DNA of 64,000 nucleotides. It comes from Pseudescherichia sp031987975. Its GTDB lineage: Bacteria; Pseudomonadota; Gammaproteobacteria; Enterobacterales; Enterobacteriaceae. Below are positions 26,750 through 34,843 of this stretch, piece by piece. Within the stretch, counting starts at the first letter, position 1. Each line of letters starts with the position of its first letter. The translations under genes and the position numbers were made by a program. The stretch lies in contig NZ_DALZYX010000011.1 in NCBI RefSeq assembly GCF_031987975.1, forward strand, positions 1 through 64,000, given 5' to 3'. Under the pieces are notes generated by a model. It was not told the DNA's origin and did no database searches. It saw only the letters and a list, made by a program, of their open reading frames with translations.

Positions 26750-27445
26750 ATGAAACGCTCCGCGATTAACGAAATTCTTGGCCACACGCGGCAATTTTTC
26801 TCCATGCACGACGTGCACCTACCGGCGTTTGCCAGCTTTGCCCCATCCAGATGGCGACAGCTGCCCGCCGATGCCTGGCAGGAGGTGTTCGATCTCCGCC
26901 TGGGCTGGGACGTCACCGCCTTTGGCGGAACGAACTTTGCAGCTCAGGGGCTGACGCTCTTTACCCTGCGCAACGGCTCCCCCAGCGGGTCGCCGTGGCC
27001 CAAATGCTATGCGGAGAAGATCATGCATGTCCGCGACGGCCAGCTGACCCCGATGCATCTTCACTGGCTCAAGCGCGAGGACATTATTAACCGAGGCGGC
27101 GGTAATTTGATTATCGAGCTGTGGAACTCGGGAGCCGACGAGCAAACCGAGCATAGCGACGTGACGGTGGCCATTGACGGCTGTTTGCAAACCCATATGG
27201 CTGGCAGCCAGCTGCGCCTGTCGCCCGGAGAGAGCATCTGCCTGCCGCCGAGGCTGTATCACAGCTTCTGGGGAGAGCATGGCTTTGGCGACGTACTGGT
27301 GGGCGAGGTCTCCTCCGTCAATGACGATGACAATGACAACCACTTCCTGCAGCCGCGCGACCGCTATAACAGCATTGAAGAAGATGAGCCGGCCCAGCTG
27401 GTGCTCTGTAACGAATACTCTCTGTTTCTTCACCCGGTTCCCTAA
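26750..27445 (+). CDS. D-lyxose isomerase
   Basis: The 231-residue cupin-fold protein is close to the D-lyxose ketol-isomerase known from E. coli O157, which interconverts D-lyxose with D-xylulose and more slowly D-mannose with D-fructose. The metal site is visible in MHLHWLKREDIINRGGG (about 104-120; two His, Glu) and further His near LYHSFW (about 181-186). The start is taken at 26750 with TGGAGG eight bases upstream; an earlier in-frame ATG is inside the REP-like element. In context it converts the imported aldose to a ketose for the kinase and aldolase downstream. Confidence 0.92.
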   Translation: MKRSAINEILGHTRQFFSMHDVHLPAFASFAPSRWRQLPADAWQEVFDLRLGWDVTAFGGTNFAAQGLTLFTLRNGSPSGSPWPKCYAEKIMHVRDGQLTPMHLHWLKREDIINRGGGNLIIELWNSGADEQTEHSDVTVAIDGCLQTHMAGSQLRLSPGESICLPPRLYHSFWGEHGFGDVLVGEVSSVNDDDNDNHFLQPRDRYNSIEEDEPAQLVLCNEYSLFLHPVP

Positions 27446-27459
27446 CCAAGGAGGCTGCA

Positions 27460-28320
27460 ATGCCGCTGATCTCTCTCGCCGATGGTCTGAAACATGCTCG
27501 TGTGCACCAGTATGCGCTGGGTGCCTTTAACGTGCTGGATACCCACTTTCTGCGGGCGCTGTTTGCCGCTGCAAAGCAGCAGCGCTCGCCGTTTATTATC
27601 AATATTGCCGAAGTGCACTTTAAGTATCTGTCGCTGGATACGCTGGTGGAGGCGGTAAAGTATGAAGCCGCCCGGCACGATATTCCGGTGGTGCTCAACC
27701 TCGATCACGGCCTGCACTTTGAGGCGGTAGTCCAGGCGCTGCGCCTCGGTTTTACCTCCGTCATGTTTGACGGCTCGACGCTGGACTATGAAGAGAACGT
27801 GCGTCAGACGCGGGAAGTAGTGAAGATGTGCCATGCGGTCGGCGTCTCGGTCGAAGCGGAGCTGGGTGCGGTGGGTGGTGACGAAGGCGGCGCGCTGTAT
27901 GGCCATGCCGACGAGGCCTTCTTTACCGATCCGGCCAAGGCTCGGGACTTTGTTGACCGTACCGGTATCGATGCGCTGGCGGTAGCGATCGGCAACTCTC
28001 ATGGCAAATACAAAGGTGAGCCGAAGCTCGACTTTGCGCGCCTGGAGGCGATTCGCCAGCAGACTGGCCTGCCGCTGGTGCTGCACGGCGGCTCCGGCAT
28101 CAGCGATGCGGACTTCCGCCGCGCCATCAGCCTTGGCATTCACAAAATCAATTTTTACACCGGTATGTCCCAGGCCGCGCTGGCAGCAGTAGACAGAAGC
28201 ATGACCGCGCGGGATCAGATCTATGATGAGTTTGCCGAGCTGATGCTCAGCATCGAGCAGGCGATCACCGACATTGTTGCCGAGCAGATGCGCATCTTCG
28301 GCAGCGAGGGGAAAATCTGA
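27460..28320 (+). CDS. class II ketose-phosphate aldolase
   Basis: This 286-residue TIM-barrel aldolase belongs to the zinc-dependent FbaA/GatY/KbaY family. Catalytic Asp82 and zinc ligand His83 lie in LDHG, with Glu132/134 in SVEAELGAVGG, zinc ligand His181 in NSHGKYKG, and His209 in LHGGSGI. Length fits GatY/KbaY (about 284-286). It cleaves a phosphorylated ketose to dihydroxyacetone phosphate and an aldehyde. Whether the substrate is a bisphosphate or a 1-phosphate cannot be read from sequence. AAGGAGG lies ahead of the ATG. The stop overlaps the kinase start by one base (TGATG). Confidence 0.92.
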   Translation: MPLISLADGLKHARVHQYALGAFNVLDTHFLRALFAAAKQQRSPFIINIAEVHFKYLSLDTLVEAVKYEAARHDIPVVLNLDHGLHFEAVVQALRLGFTSVMFDGSTLDYEENVRQTREVVKMCHAVGVSVEAELGAVGGDEGGALYGHADEAFFTDPAKARDFVDRTGIDALAVAIGNSHGKYKGEPKLDFARLEAIRQQTGLPLVLHGGSGISDADFRRAISLGIHKINFYTGMSQAALAAVDRSMTARDQIYDEFAELMLSIEQAITDIVAEQMRIFGSEGKI

Positions 28321-29342
28321 TGGCACGCAAAGGCATCATCGCGGCGGGCAATATGCTGGTGGATCACGTCCACCAGATTGTGCAGTGGCCGGAGCGCGGC
28401 TGGCTGGCGGAAATTGTTCACAGCGAGCGCTCCACCGGCGGCGCGCCGCTGAACGTTCTGCTGACCCTGGCGAAGATGCGCACCGGCCTGCCGCTGCAGG
28501 CGGTGGGGCTGGTGGGGGAAGATAACGACGGCGACTACATTATGGCGATGCTGGAGCAGTATCACGTTAACCGCCAGCATGTACAGCGCACCACCTTCGC
28601 TCCCACCTCTATGTCGCAGGTTATGACCGATCCCAGCGGCCAGCGCACCTTTTTCCACTCTCCCGGCGCGAACCGCCTGCTGGATCTTCCCGCCTTCGAT
28701 CGTCTCGACGGTAATATGAAAATTTTCCATCTTGGCTATTTGCTGCTGCTGGATAGCCTGGATATGCCAGACGAGGAGTTTGGCACGCGCAGCGCCCGGC
28801 TGCTGGCCCAGATGCACAATTTAGGCTTTGAGACCTCACTGGATCTGGTATCGCGCAAAGGCGACCCCCGCTACCGTCCGCTGGTTAATCCGGCCCTGAA
28901 GCATCTGGACTATCTGGTGATCAACGAGCTGGAGGCGGGTGAGTTCAGCGAGCTGGCGATCCGCCACGAAAACGGCGAGCCGCATATCGAGCACATCGCC
29001 CAGGCGGCGGCACAGCTGTTGGCGGCTGGCGTGAAGCAGCGGGTGGTGATCCACTGCCCTGAAGGTGCATGGGGGCAAACGCCGCAGGAGCCGGGGTTCT
29101 GGCTCCCCTCCTGGCACCTGGCGCAGGAGGAGATTGTCGGTAGCGTCGGTGCGGGAGATGCGTTCTGCGCCGGGTTCCTCTACGGCTGCCATGAAGCCTG
29201 GCCGCTAATAGAGAGTATTCAGCTCGCCCACGTCTGCGCCCGCGCCAGCCTGCTTGCCGCTAACGCCATCGACGGAGCGAAAAGCCTGGACGAACATCGG
29301 GCGTTTATCCGCGATCGCGCTCAGGCGGCAATTTCGTTATGA
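28320..29342 (+). CDS. PfkB-family sugar kinase
   Basis: The 340-residue cytoplasmic kinase is of the ribokinase/PfkB superfamily. It has the N-terminal glycine-rich signature STGGAPLNVLLTLAKM (about 38-53) and the C-terminal catalytic signature GSVGAGDAFCAGFLYG, with the catalytic Asp near 281. It would phosphorylate the ketose made by the isomerase, giving the aldolase its substrate. It is translationally coupled to the aldolase. Its last 22 bases overlap the convergent response-regulator gene. Confidence 0.93.
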   Translation: MARKGIIAAGNMLVDHVHQIVQWPERGWLAEIVHSERSTGGAPLNVLLTLAKMRTGLPLQAVGLVGEDNDGDYIMAMLEQYHVNRQHVQRTTFAPTSMSQVMTDPSGQRTFFHSPGANRLLDLPAFDRLDGNMKIFHLGYLLLLDSLDMPDEEFGTRSARLLAQMHNLGFETSLDLVSRKGDPRYRPLVNPALKHLDYLVINELEAGEFSELAIRHENGEPHIEHIAQAAAQLLAAGVKQRVVIHCPEGAWGQTPQEPGFWLPSWHLAQEEIVGSVGAGDAFCAGFLYGCHEAWPLIESIQLAHVCARASLLAANAIDGAKSLDEHRAFIRDRAQAAISL

Positions 29343-30055
29343 ACCACGTCGGCGGCGAAAACGTAGCCCAGACCACGGATGGTTTTGATCAACGCGGGCT
29401 GGTGCGGGTTCAGCTCGATTTTGCGCCGCAGCCGCATGATCAGCACGTCGATCGTGCGGTCAAAGACCTCCATGCTCTCGCTATGGGTAAGCGCCAGCAG
29501 CTGCTCGCGGTTCAGCACCCGGCGCGCATTCTGCACCAGCGCCAGCAGCAGGCCATATTCGCCCTGGGTGAGCGGCGTTAGCTGGCCGTGCGGGTCGTGC
29601 AGCTCACAGCGGGTCGTATTCAGGCTCCAGCCGTTAAATGCCATATCCGCCCCTTTCGGCACCGGGACGTCTGCCGCCAGCGCGCCGGTGCGCCGCAGCA
29701 CCGCCTTCAGGCGGGCTACCACCACCCGTGGGTTAAAGGGTTTAGCGATGTAGTCGTCAGCCCCCATCTCAAGGCCGACCACCACGTCCGACTCGCTGCC
29801 CAGCCCGGTGAGCATCACCACCGGCAGCGCCGGACGCACTCTTTGCAGCTGCTGCAGAACCATCAGCCCGTTGGTATCCGGTAGTACCATATCCAGCAGC
29901 ACCAGCGCTATTTCAGGTTGCTCAGCGGCAAGCGTTAGCGCCTCCCGACCGCTATGGCAGACGTGCACGGCAAAGACATGCTCGTTAAGCACGTCCTGCA
30001 AAAGTTCGCAGACTGCCGCATCGTCATCCACTATCAGAATTGCCGGTTTCATCAT
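29321..30055 (-). CDS. OmpR-family response regulator of the sugar locus
   Basis: This 244-residue protein has a receiver domain (phospho-acceptor Asp55, acidic pocket 10-12, Lys105) and a winged-helix DNA-binding domain (about 135-235). The latter ends in the Trans_reg_C signature VLIMRLRRKIE and TIRGLGYVF. It lies at the end of the sugar operon on the opposite strand and is the only response regulator near the hybrid kinase at 20813-23095, so they are probable partners. Target sites are unknown; the divergent promoter before the ATPase gene is the natural candidate. It diverges from fdhF. Confidence 0.93.
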   Translation of the reverse strand: MMKPAILIVDDDAAVCELLQDVLNEHVFAVHVCHSGREALTLAAEQPEIALVLLDMVLPDTNGLMVLQQLQRVRPALPVVMLTGLGSESDVVVGLEMGADDYIAKPFNPRVVVARLKAVLRRTGALAADVPVPKGADMAFNGWSLNTTRCELHDPHGQLTPLTQGEYGLLLALVQNARRVLNREQLLALTHSESMEVFDRTIDVLIMRLRRKIELNPHQPALIKTIRGLGYVFAADVVHNEIAA

Positions 30056-30166
30056 CTACGCTCGCCCGAGAGACATGCCCTAAGTGTTAGCCATTCTGGT
30101 AAGGATCGGGAGCAAATCACACTGCGACGTGCAGGATCTTTAACCGCTGTCACACCCCTTCACCTT

Positions 30167-30187
30167 TCGACACGTCAAATCTGTCGA
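30167..30187. promoter_or_regulatory. candidate FhlA upstream activating site for fdhF
   Basis: TCGACA (30167-30172) and TGTCGA (30182-30187) form an inverted repeat about 90 bases upstream of the sigma-54 promoter. FhlA activates fdhF from such upstream sites in E. coli. Confidence 0.5.
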
Positions 30188-30257
30188 TGACCTGTTTTTC
30201 GTCAGGGTTTTGACCAAAATTCGCCCGTAATATCCGGCAATGCCCACAATAACGATA

Positions 30258-30274
30258 TGGCATGCAAGATGCAT
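30258..30274 (+). promoter_or_regulatory. sigma-54 promoter of fdhF
   Basis: TGGCATGCAAGATGCAT has the -24 GG and -12 GC separated by exactly ten bases. It lies about 50 bases before the fdhF start, as in E. coli, where fdhF needs RpoN and FhlA. Confidence 0.8.
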
Positions 30275-30324
30275 AATGGGGCCAGGAGCGCAAATGCGCG
30301 CTGTATTTAACTGGAGCAGAAGCG

Positions 30325-32472
30325 ATGAAAAAAGTCGTCACGGTTTGCCCGTACTGCGCCTCGGGTTGCAAGATCAACCTCGTGGTGGACAACGGAAAAA
30401 TCGTTCGCGCGGAGGCGGCGCAGGGGAAAACCAACCAGGGTACCCTGTGCCTGAAAGGCTATTACGGCTGGGATTTTATCAACGATACCCAGATCCTCAC
30501 CCCGCGTCTGAAAACACCGATGATCCGTCGCCAGCGCGGCGGCAAGCTGGAGGCAGTCTCCTGGGACGAAGCGCTGTCCTACGTTGCCGATCGCCTGGGC
30601 GAAATCAAAGAGAAATATGGTCCGGACGCGATCCAGACCACCGGCTCGTCACGCGGCACCGGCAATGAAACCAACTATGTGATGCAGAAATTTGCGCGCG
30701 CCGTTATTGGCACCAATAACGTTGACTGCTGCGCACGCGTCTGACACGGCCCTTCGGTTGCAGGTCTGCACCAGTCGGTCGGTAATGGCGCAATGAGCAA
30801 TGCCATCACGGAAATTGATAATACGGATTTGGTGTTTGTATTTGGTTATAACCCGGCAGATTCTCACCCTATCGTCGCCAATCATGTGATCCGTGCGAAG
30901 CGTAACGGGGCGAAAATTATTGTCTGCGATCCGCGCAAAATTGAGACCGCGCGCATTGCTGATATGCACCTTGCCTTGAAGAACGGCTCGAACATCGCGC
31001 TACTTAACGCCCTTGGCCATGTCATCGTTGCAGAGAAACTCTACGACGCGGCGTTTGTGGCCAATCGTACCCAGGGCTTTGATGAGTACTGCAAAATTGT
31101 TGAAGGCTACACGCCGGAGTCGGTTGAGGATATTACCGGCGTCAGCGCCCAGGCGATCCGCCAGGCAGCGCGGCTCTATGCCGAAGCGAAAACGGCCACC
31201 ATTCTGTGGGGCATGGGCGTGACTCAGTTCTATCAGGGCGTGGAGACAGTGCGTTCCCTCACCAGCCTGGCAATGCTCACCGGCAACCTGGGCAAGGCGC
31301 ACGTCGGCGTCAATCCGGTACGCGGGCAGAACAACGTGCAGGGTGCGTGCGATATGGGGGCCCTGCCGGACACCTATCCAGGCTACCAGTACGTCAGCGA
31401 TCCGGCGAACCGGGAGAAATTCGCCCGCGCCTGGGGCGTGGAGAGCCTGCCGGCTCACATCGGCTATCGTATCAGCGAGCTGCCGCACCGGGCGGCACGT
31501 GGCGAAGTGCGTGCCGCCTATATCATGGGTGAGGATCCGCTCCAGACCGACGCCGAGCTTTCGGCGGTGCGCAAAGGGTTTGAGGACCTGGAGCTGGTCA
31601 TCGTGCAGGATATCTTTATGACCAAAACCGCGGCGGCGGCGGATGTGATTTTACCGTCAACGTCATGGGGCGAGCATGAGGGCGTCTATACGGCGGCAGA
31701 TCGCGGCTTCCAGCGCTTCTTTAAGGCGGTAGAGCCGCAGTGGGATCTGAAAACCGACTGGCAGATTATCAGCGAGATCGCCACGCGAATGGGTTACCCC
31801 ATGCGCTACGCTAATACCCAGGAGATTTGGGATGAGCTGCGCCATCTCTGCCCGGATTTCTACGGGGCAACCTACGAGAAGATGGGCGAGCTGGGCTATA
31901 TTCAGTGGCCCTGCCGTGACGTTTCCGAGGCCGACCAGGGAACGTCATACCTCTTTAAAGAGAAGTTTGATACCGATACCGGACTGGCGAAGTTCTTTAC
32001 CTGTGACTGGGTTGCCCCTATTGATAAGCTCACCGATGACTACCCGATGGTGCTCTCTACGGTGCGCGAGGTGGGCCACTACTCCTGCCGCTCAATGACC
32101 GGCAACTGTGCGGCGCTGGCCGCGCTGGCCGATGAGCCAGGGTATGCGCAGATTAACACCGCCGACGCTGCCCGACTGGGTATTGAGGATGAGGCGCTGG
32201 TGTGGGTCAACTCGCGCAAAGGGCGAATCATCACCCGGGCGCAGGTCAGCGATCGTCCTAATAAAGGGGCGGTTTATATGACCTACCAGTGGTGGATTGG
32301 TGCCTGCAACGAGCTGGTGACGGAGAACCTGAGTCCGATAACCAAAACGCCGGAATATAAATACTGCGCCGTGCGCGTCGAGGCAATAGACGATCAGCTG
32401 GCCGCCGAACGGTATATTATTGACGAGTACAATAAGCTTAAATCCCGCCTGCGGGAGAGCGCGTTAGGATAA
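30325..32472 (+). CDS. fdhF: formate dehydrogenase H, selenocysteine-containing
   Basis: This 715-residue molybdo-selenoenzyme oxidises formate in the formate hydrogen lyase complex under anaerobic fermentation. The frame is interrupted by TGA at 30742-30744 (codon 140), which is read as selenocysteine. The total length then equals E. coli FdhF exactly, and Sec140 falls in the same place (CCARV-Sec-HGPS). The N-terminal [4Fe-4S] cysteines are in CPYCASGC (8-15) with the fourth in GTLCLKG near 43. The C-terminal domain binds molybdopterin guanine dinucleotide. It is monocistronic, with a sigma-54 promoter upstream and a terminator downstream. It must not be called a pseudogene. Confidence 0.98.
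30742..30781 (+). promoter_or_regulatory. SECIS element in fdhF mRNA
   Basis: Directly after the UGA, GGT-T-GCA (30756-30762), loop GGTC and TGC-ACC (30767-30772) form the apical hairpin with a bulged U at 30759. These are the features SelB recognises in the bacterial fdhF SECIS. Confidence 0.93.
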
Positions 32473-32487
32473 AATAGTGCTGTTAAT

Positions 32488-32525
32488 TAATAGCGGCCTC
32501 AAATAAGAGGCCACTATTATATATT
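32488..32525 (+). terminator. terminator after fdhF
   Basis: TAATAG-C-GGCCTC pairs with GAGGCC-A-CTATTA around AAATAA, with one mismatch, followed by a T-rich tail. Confidence 0.75.
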
Positions 32526-32646
32526 TATACGCATTATTAATTGTAACGTTCCGTGAGTGTACTCGAAGAAAAATGCAATTGTCCCACTGAAATTACATTG
32601 CTATTTCTCTTTCCTTTTAATGCGGGAGCGATATCATTATTGGCGG

Positions 32647-32673
32647 GTGCTTAAGGCTTTCTGCCTTAAGCAC
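32647..32673 (+). repeat. perfect hairpin upstream of the hok-like gene
   Basis: GTGCTTAAGGC pairs with GCCTTAAGCAC around TTTCT. No T run follows. It is probably part of the structured leader of the hok-type mRNA. Confidence 0.65.
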
Positions 32674-32713
32674 GCTCAGTGTTATTCCGAAAAACCTTGA
32701 GAGTGTTGTGGCA

Positions 32714-32762
32714 GAGAGTTGAAAGCCCCGGGCAATGTTTTTATTAACCCGGGGCTACTCTC
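32714..32762. ncRNA. probable sok-type antisense / hok leader structure
   Basis: GAGAGT...AGCCCCGGG (32714-32732) pairs with CCCGGGGCT-ACTCTC (32748-32762) to give a long two-part hairpin. It lies about 60 bases before the hok-like start. A 13-codon leader frame opens inside it at 32735 and stops at 32776, in frame with the toxin. Hok loci carry the Sok antisense RNA and a coupled leader frame in exactly this place. The RNA ends and strand of transcription cannot be fixed from sequence. Confidence 0.55.
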
Positions 32763-32824
32763 AAACAAAACCCTAGCAGGTTGAGAGTAGCCTCTTACCC
32801 TTTTTTTTGCAAGGAGTAAAAGGC

Positions 32825-32977
32825 ATGACGCCATTGAAATACCTGTTAGCCATTCTGTTAGTGGTTTGTCTAACAATTCTGACCTTTGCTTTTATTAATC
32901 GCGGCAGGCTTTGCGAGCTGAATATTAAAAACGATCGTCAGGAGGTGGCGGCTAAATTAGCCTGTACCACAGGCTAA
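32825..32977 (+). CDS. Hok-family type I toxin
   Basis: This 50-residue protein reads MTPLKYLLAILLVVC... with a single TM helix at about 6-24. The Hok/Gef core follows: N-R-G-R-L-C-E-L, then QEVAAKLAC near the C-terminus. Length and layout match HokB/HokE. Such proteins insert in the inner membrane and depolarise it when made without their antisense RNA. AAGGAG stands before the ATG, behind a T8 run. The upstream leader hairpins fit a hok/sok locus. It lies alone between fdhF and gltP, where I know of no hok gene in E. coli K-12. I do not assign a letter. Confidence 0.9.
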   Translation: MTPLKYLLAILLVVCLTILTFAFINRGRLCELNIKNDRQEVAAKLACTTG

Positions 32978-33073
32978 CTCAGCGGGCGGGGCAACCCGCC
33001 CGAATTGCCAGAGTTGTGTCCTTAATGCACCCTTTTATAATTCTCATAAATATATTTACGAAGTTCAAATAAT

Positions 33074-33100
33074 AAAAAACCCGCCGGAGCGGGTTTTTTT
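33074..33100. terminator. bidirectional terminator between hok-like gene and gltP
   Basis: A6-CCCGC, CGGA loop, GCGGG-T7. It serves the plus-strand toxin transcript and the minus-strand gltP transcript. Confidence 0.9.
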
Positions 33101-33115
33101 AGCAATAAGTAACGA

Positions 33116-34429
33116 TTACTGATTGGCGGTGGTTTTAAATTTACCCAGCGTTTCACGCTCGTAGGCCAGCGCTTTTTGGCTGTCGAACTTGCGTTCCCAC
33201 TTGGCGATCACCAGCACTGCCAGCGCGTTACCCACCACGTTCAGCGCGGTACGCGCCATATCGAGGATACGGTCAACGCCAGCGATAAACGCCAGCCCTT
33301 CCAGCGGAATGCCAACGCTGCCCAGGGTTGCCAGCAGCACCACAAAGGACACGCCCGGTACGCCAGCGATGCCTTTTGAGGTCACCATCAGCGTCAGCAC
33401 CAGGATGATCTCCTGGCCAAGGGAGAGGTCAATGCCGTAGAGCTGGGCAATAAAGATAGCGGCGATGCTCTGGTAGAGCGTAGAGCCATCGAGGTTAAAG
33501 GAGTAGCCGGTAGGCACCACGAAGCTGGTAATAGACGCCGGTGCGCCATAGGCTTCCATCTTCTCAATAATACGCGGCAGCACGCTCTCAGAGCTGGCGG
33601 TGGAGTAGGCCAGAATCAGCTCGTCCTTCAGGATGCGGATCAGCGTCCAGATGCTCAGTTTGCACATCCGCGCCACCGCGCCCAGCACCACCAGCGCAAA
33701 GAACAGGATCGCCATATAAACCAGGATCACCAGCTTGGCGAGCGGCCACAAGGAGGCGAAGCCGAAGTTGGCCACCGTCACCGAGATCAGGGCAAACACA
33801 CCTACCGGTGCGTAGCGCATCACCATGTGGGTGACTTTAAACATGGTCTCTGAGATAGAGCGGAATACGGTCACCAGCGGATCCCGGTGTGCAGCAGGCA
33901 GGGACGACAGCCCGAGGCCAAACAGCACCGAGAAGAAGATGATCGGCAGCATATCGCCCTTCGCCATTGAAGAGACGATATTGGTCGGGACCAGCGAAAG
34001 GATGGTGCCCATCAGCCCGTGGGCATGACTCTGCACTTCCGCCGTGGTGCTCTGGTATTTTGAAATATCCACCGTCGCCAGCTGCGTCATATCGATGCCC
34101 GCACCCGGCTGGAACACGTTAGCCAGCGTGATACCCAGCACGATGGCAACGGTAGTGATGATTTCAAAATAGAGAATGGTTTTAACACCGATACGCCCAA
34201 GCTGCTTCGCGTCGCCCACGCCTGCGATGCCCACAACCAGCGTGGAGATGACAATCGGAACCACGATCATCTTGATCAGATGGATAAAGATATCGCCCGC
34301 CGGTGAGAGCAGGTTTGCAATAAGCCACTCACGGCTATCACTTTGGTAATGCAGGTAACTACCCAGCAGAATACCCAGCACAAGGGCCAGCAAAATTTGC
34401 CAGGCCAGGCTGACTTTCAAATTTTTCAT
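33116..34429 (-). CDS. gltP: glutamate/aspartate:H+ symporter GltP
   Basis: The 437-residue inner-membrane protein (E. coli length) imports glutamate and aspartate with protons. The start is at 34429 because the family begins MKNxKxSLAWQI; an open frame extends 17 codons further without similarity. The DAACS-family hairpin and motifs are intact: the serine-rich AYSTASSESVLPR near 269-281, and the TSFVVPTGYSFNLDGSTLYQ region carrying the NxDG motif near 300-315. In E. coli gltP follows the nrf operon; here it faces acs directly, and nrf is missing. Confidence 0.97.
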   Translation of the reverse strand: MKNLKVSLAWQILLALVLGILLGSYLHYQSDSREWLIANLLSPAGDIFIHLIKMIVVPIVISTLVVGIAGVGDAKQLGRIGVKTILYFEIITTVAIVLGITLANVFQPGAGIDMTQLATVDISKYQSTTAEVQSHAHGLMGTILSLVPTNIVSSMAKGDMLPIIFFSVLFGLGLSSLPAAHRDPLVTVFRSISETMFKVTHMVMRYAPVGVFALISVTVANFGFASLWPLAKLVILVYMAILFFALVVLGAVARMCKLSIWTLIRILKDELILAYSTASSESVLPRIIEKMEAYGAPASITSFVVPTGYSFNLDGSTLYQSIAAIFIAQLYGIDLSLGQEIILVLTLMVTSKGIAGVPGVSFVVLLATLGSVGIPLEGLAFIAGVDRILDMARTALNVVGNALAVLVIAKWERKFDSQKALAYERETLGKFKTTANQ

Positions 34430-34843
34430 AACTACAGACGTCCTCAATGAAGCACCATTCCGTGTACCGGAACGATACATACTGAAAGGGGTGTGATTAG
34501 CGTTGCTTAGTAAAGCGGGGTTTTTAAACGCGCATTATCAGTACCATTTGCATGGTATCAAGTGCAACCCTTTAAGATGAGGGTCTTTCACCGCTAAAGT
34601 GCATAAGAAGCGCTTTTTATCCCACTATTAATGCATAACTATATGTTATGGATGAGCTTTTCGTCACATTTCTCACAAGCATCACTAATTGTGATTATTT
34701 ACCTTCAAAGATTCATTTGCTGAATTTTCAACCATTCAAACAATGCGTGATCTTCCGCCCAAAAAGTAAACAAAGCCAGGCTTCACTCTTCCCTTAACGT
34801 TTCCGTGACATATCCTTAACATCTTACAAGGAGAACAACAGCC
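34430..34843. other. gltP/acs divergent control region
   Basis: This 414-base AT-rich stretch has no gene. Scattered TCACA and TGTGA half-sites occur near 34663-34695, but I see no full CRP palindrome. E. coli acs is activated from CRP sites in this position, so it is the expected regulatory region. Confidence 0.5.

Noticed and set aside
30325..30744. Apparent premature stop splitting fdhF into two frames
   Set aside because: The TGA is codon 140, followed by a canonical SECIS; the combined length equals FdhF. It is selenocysteine, not a mutation.
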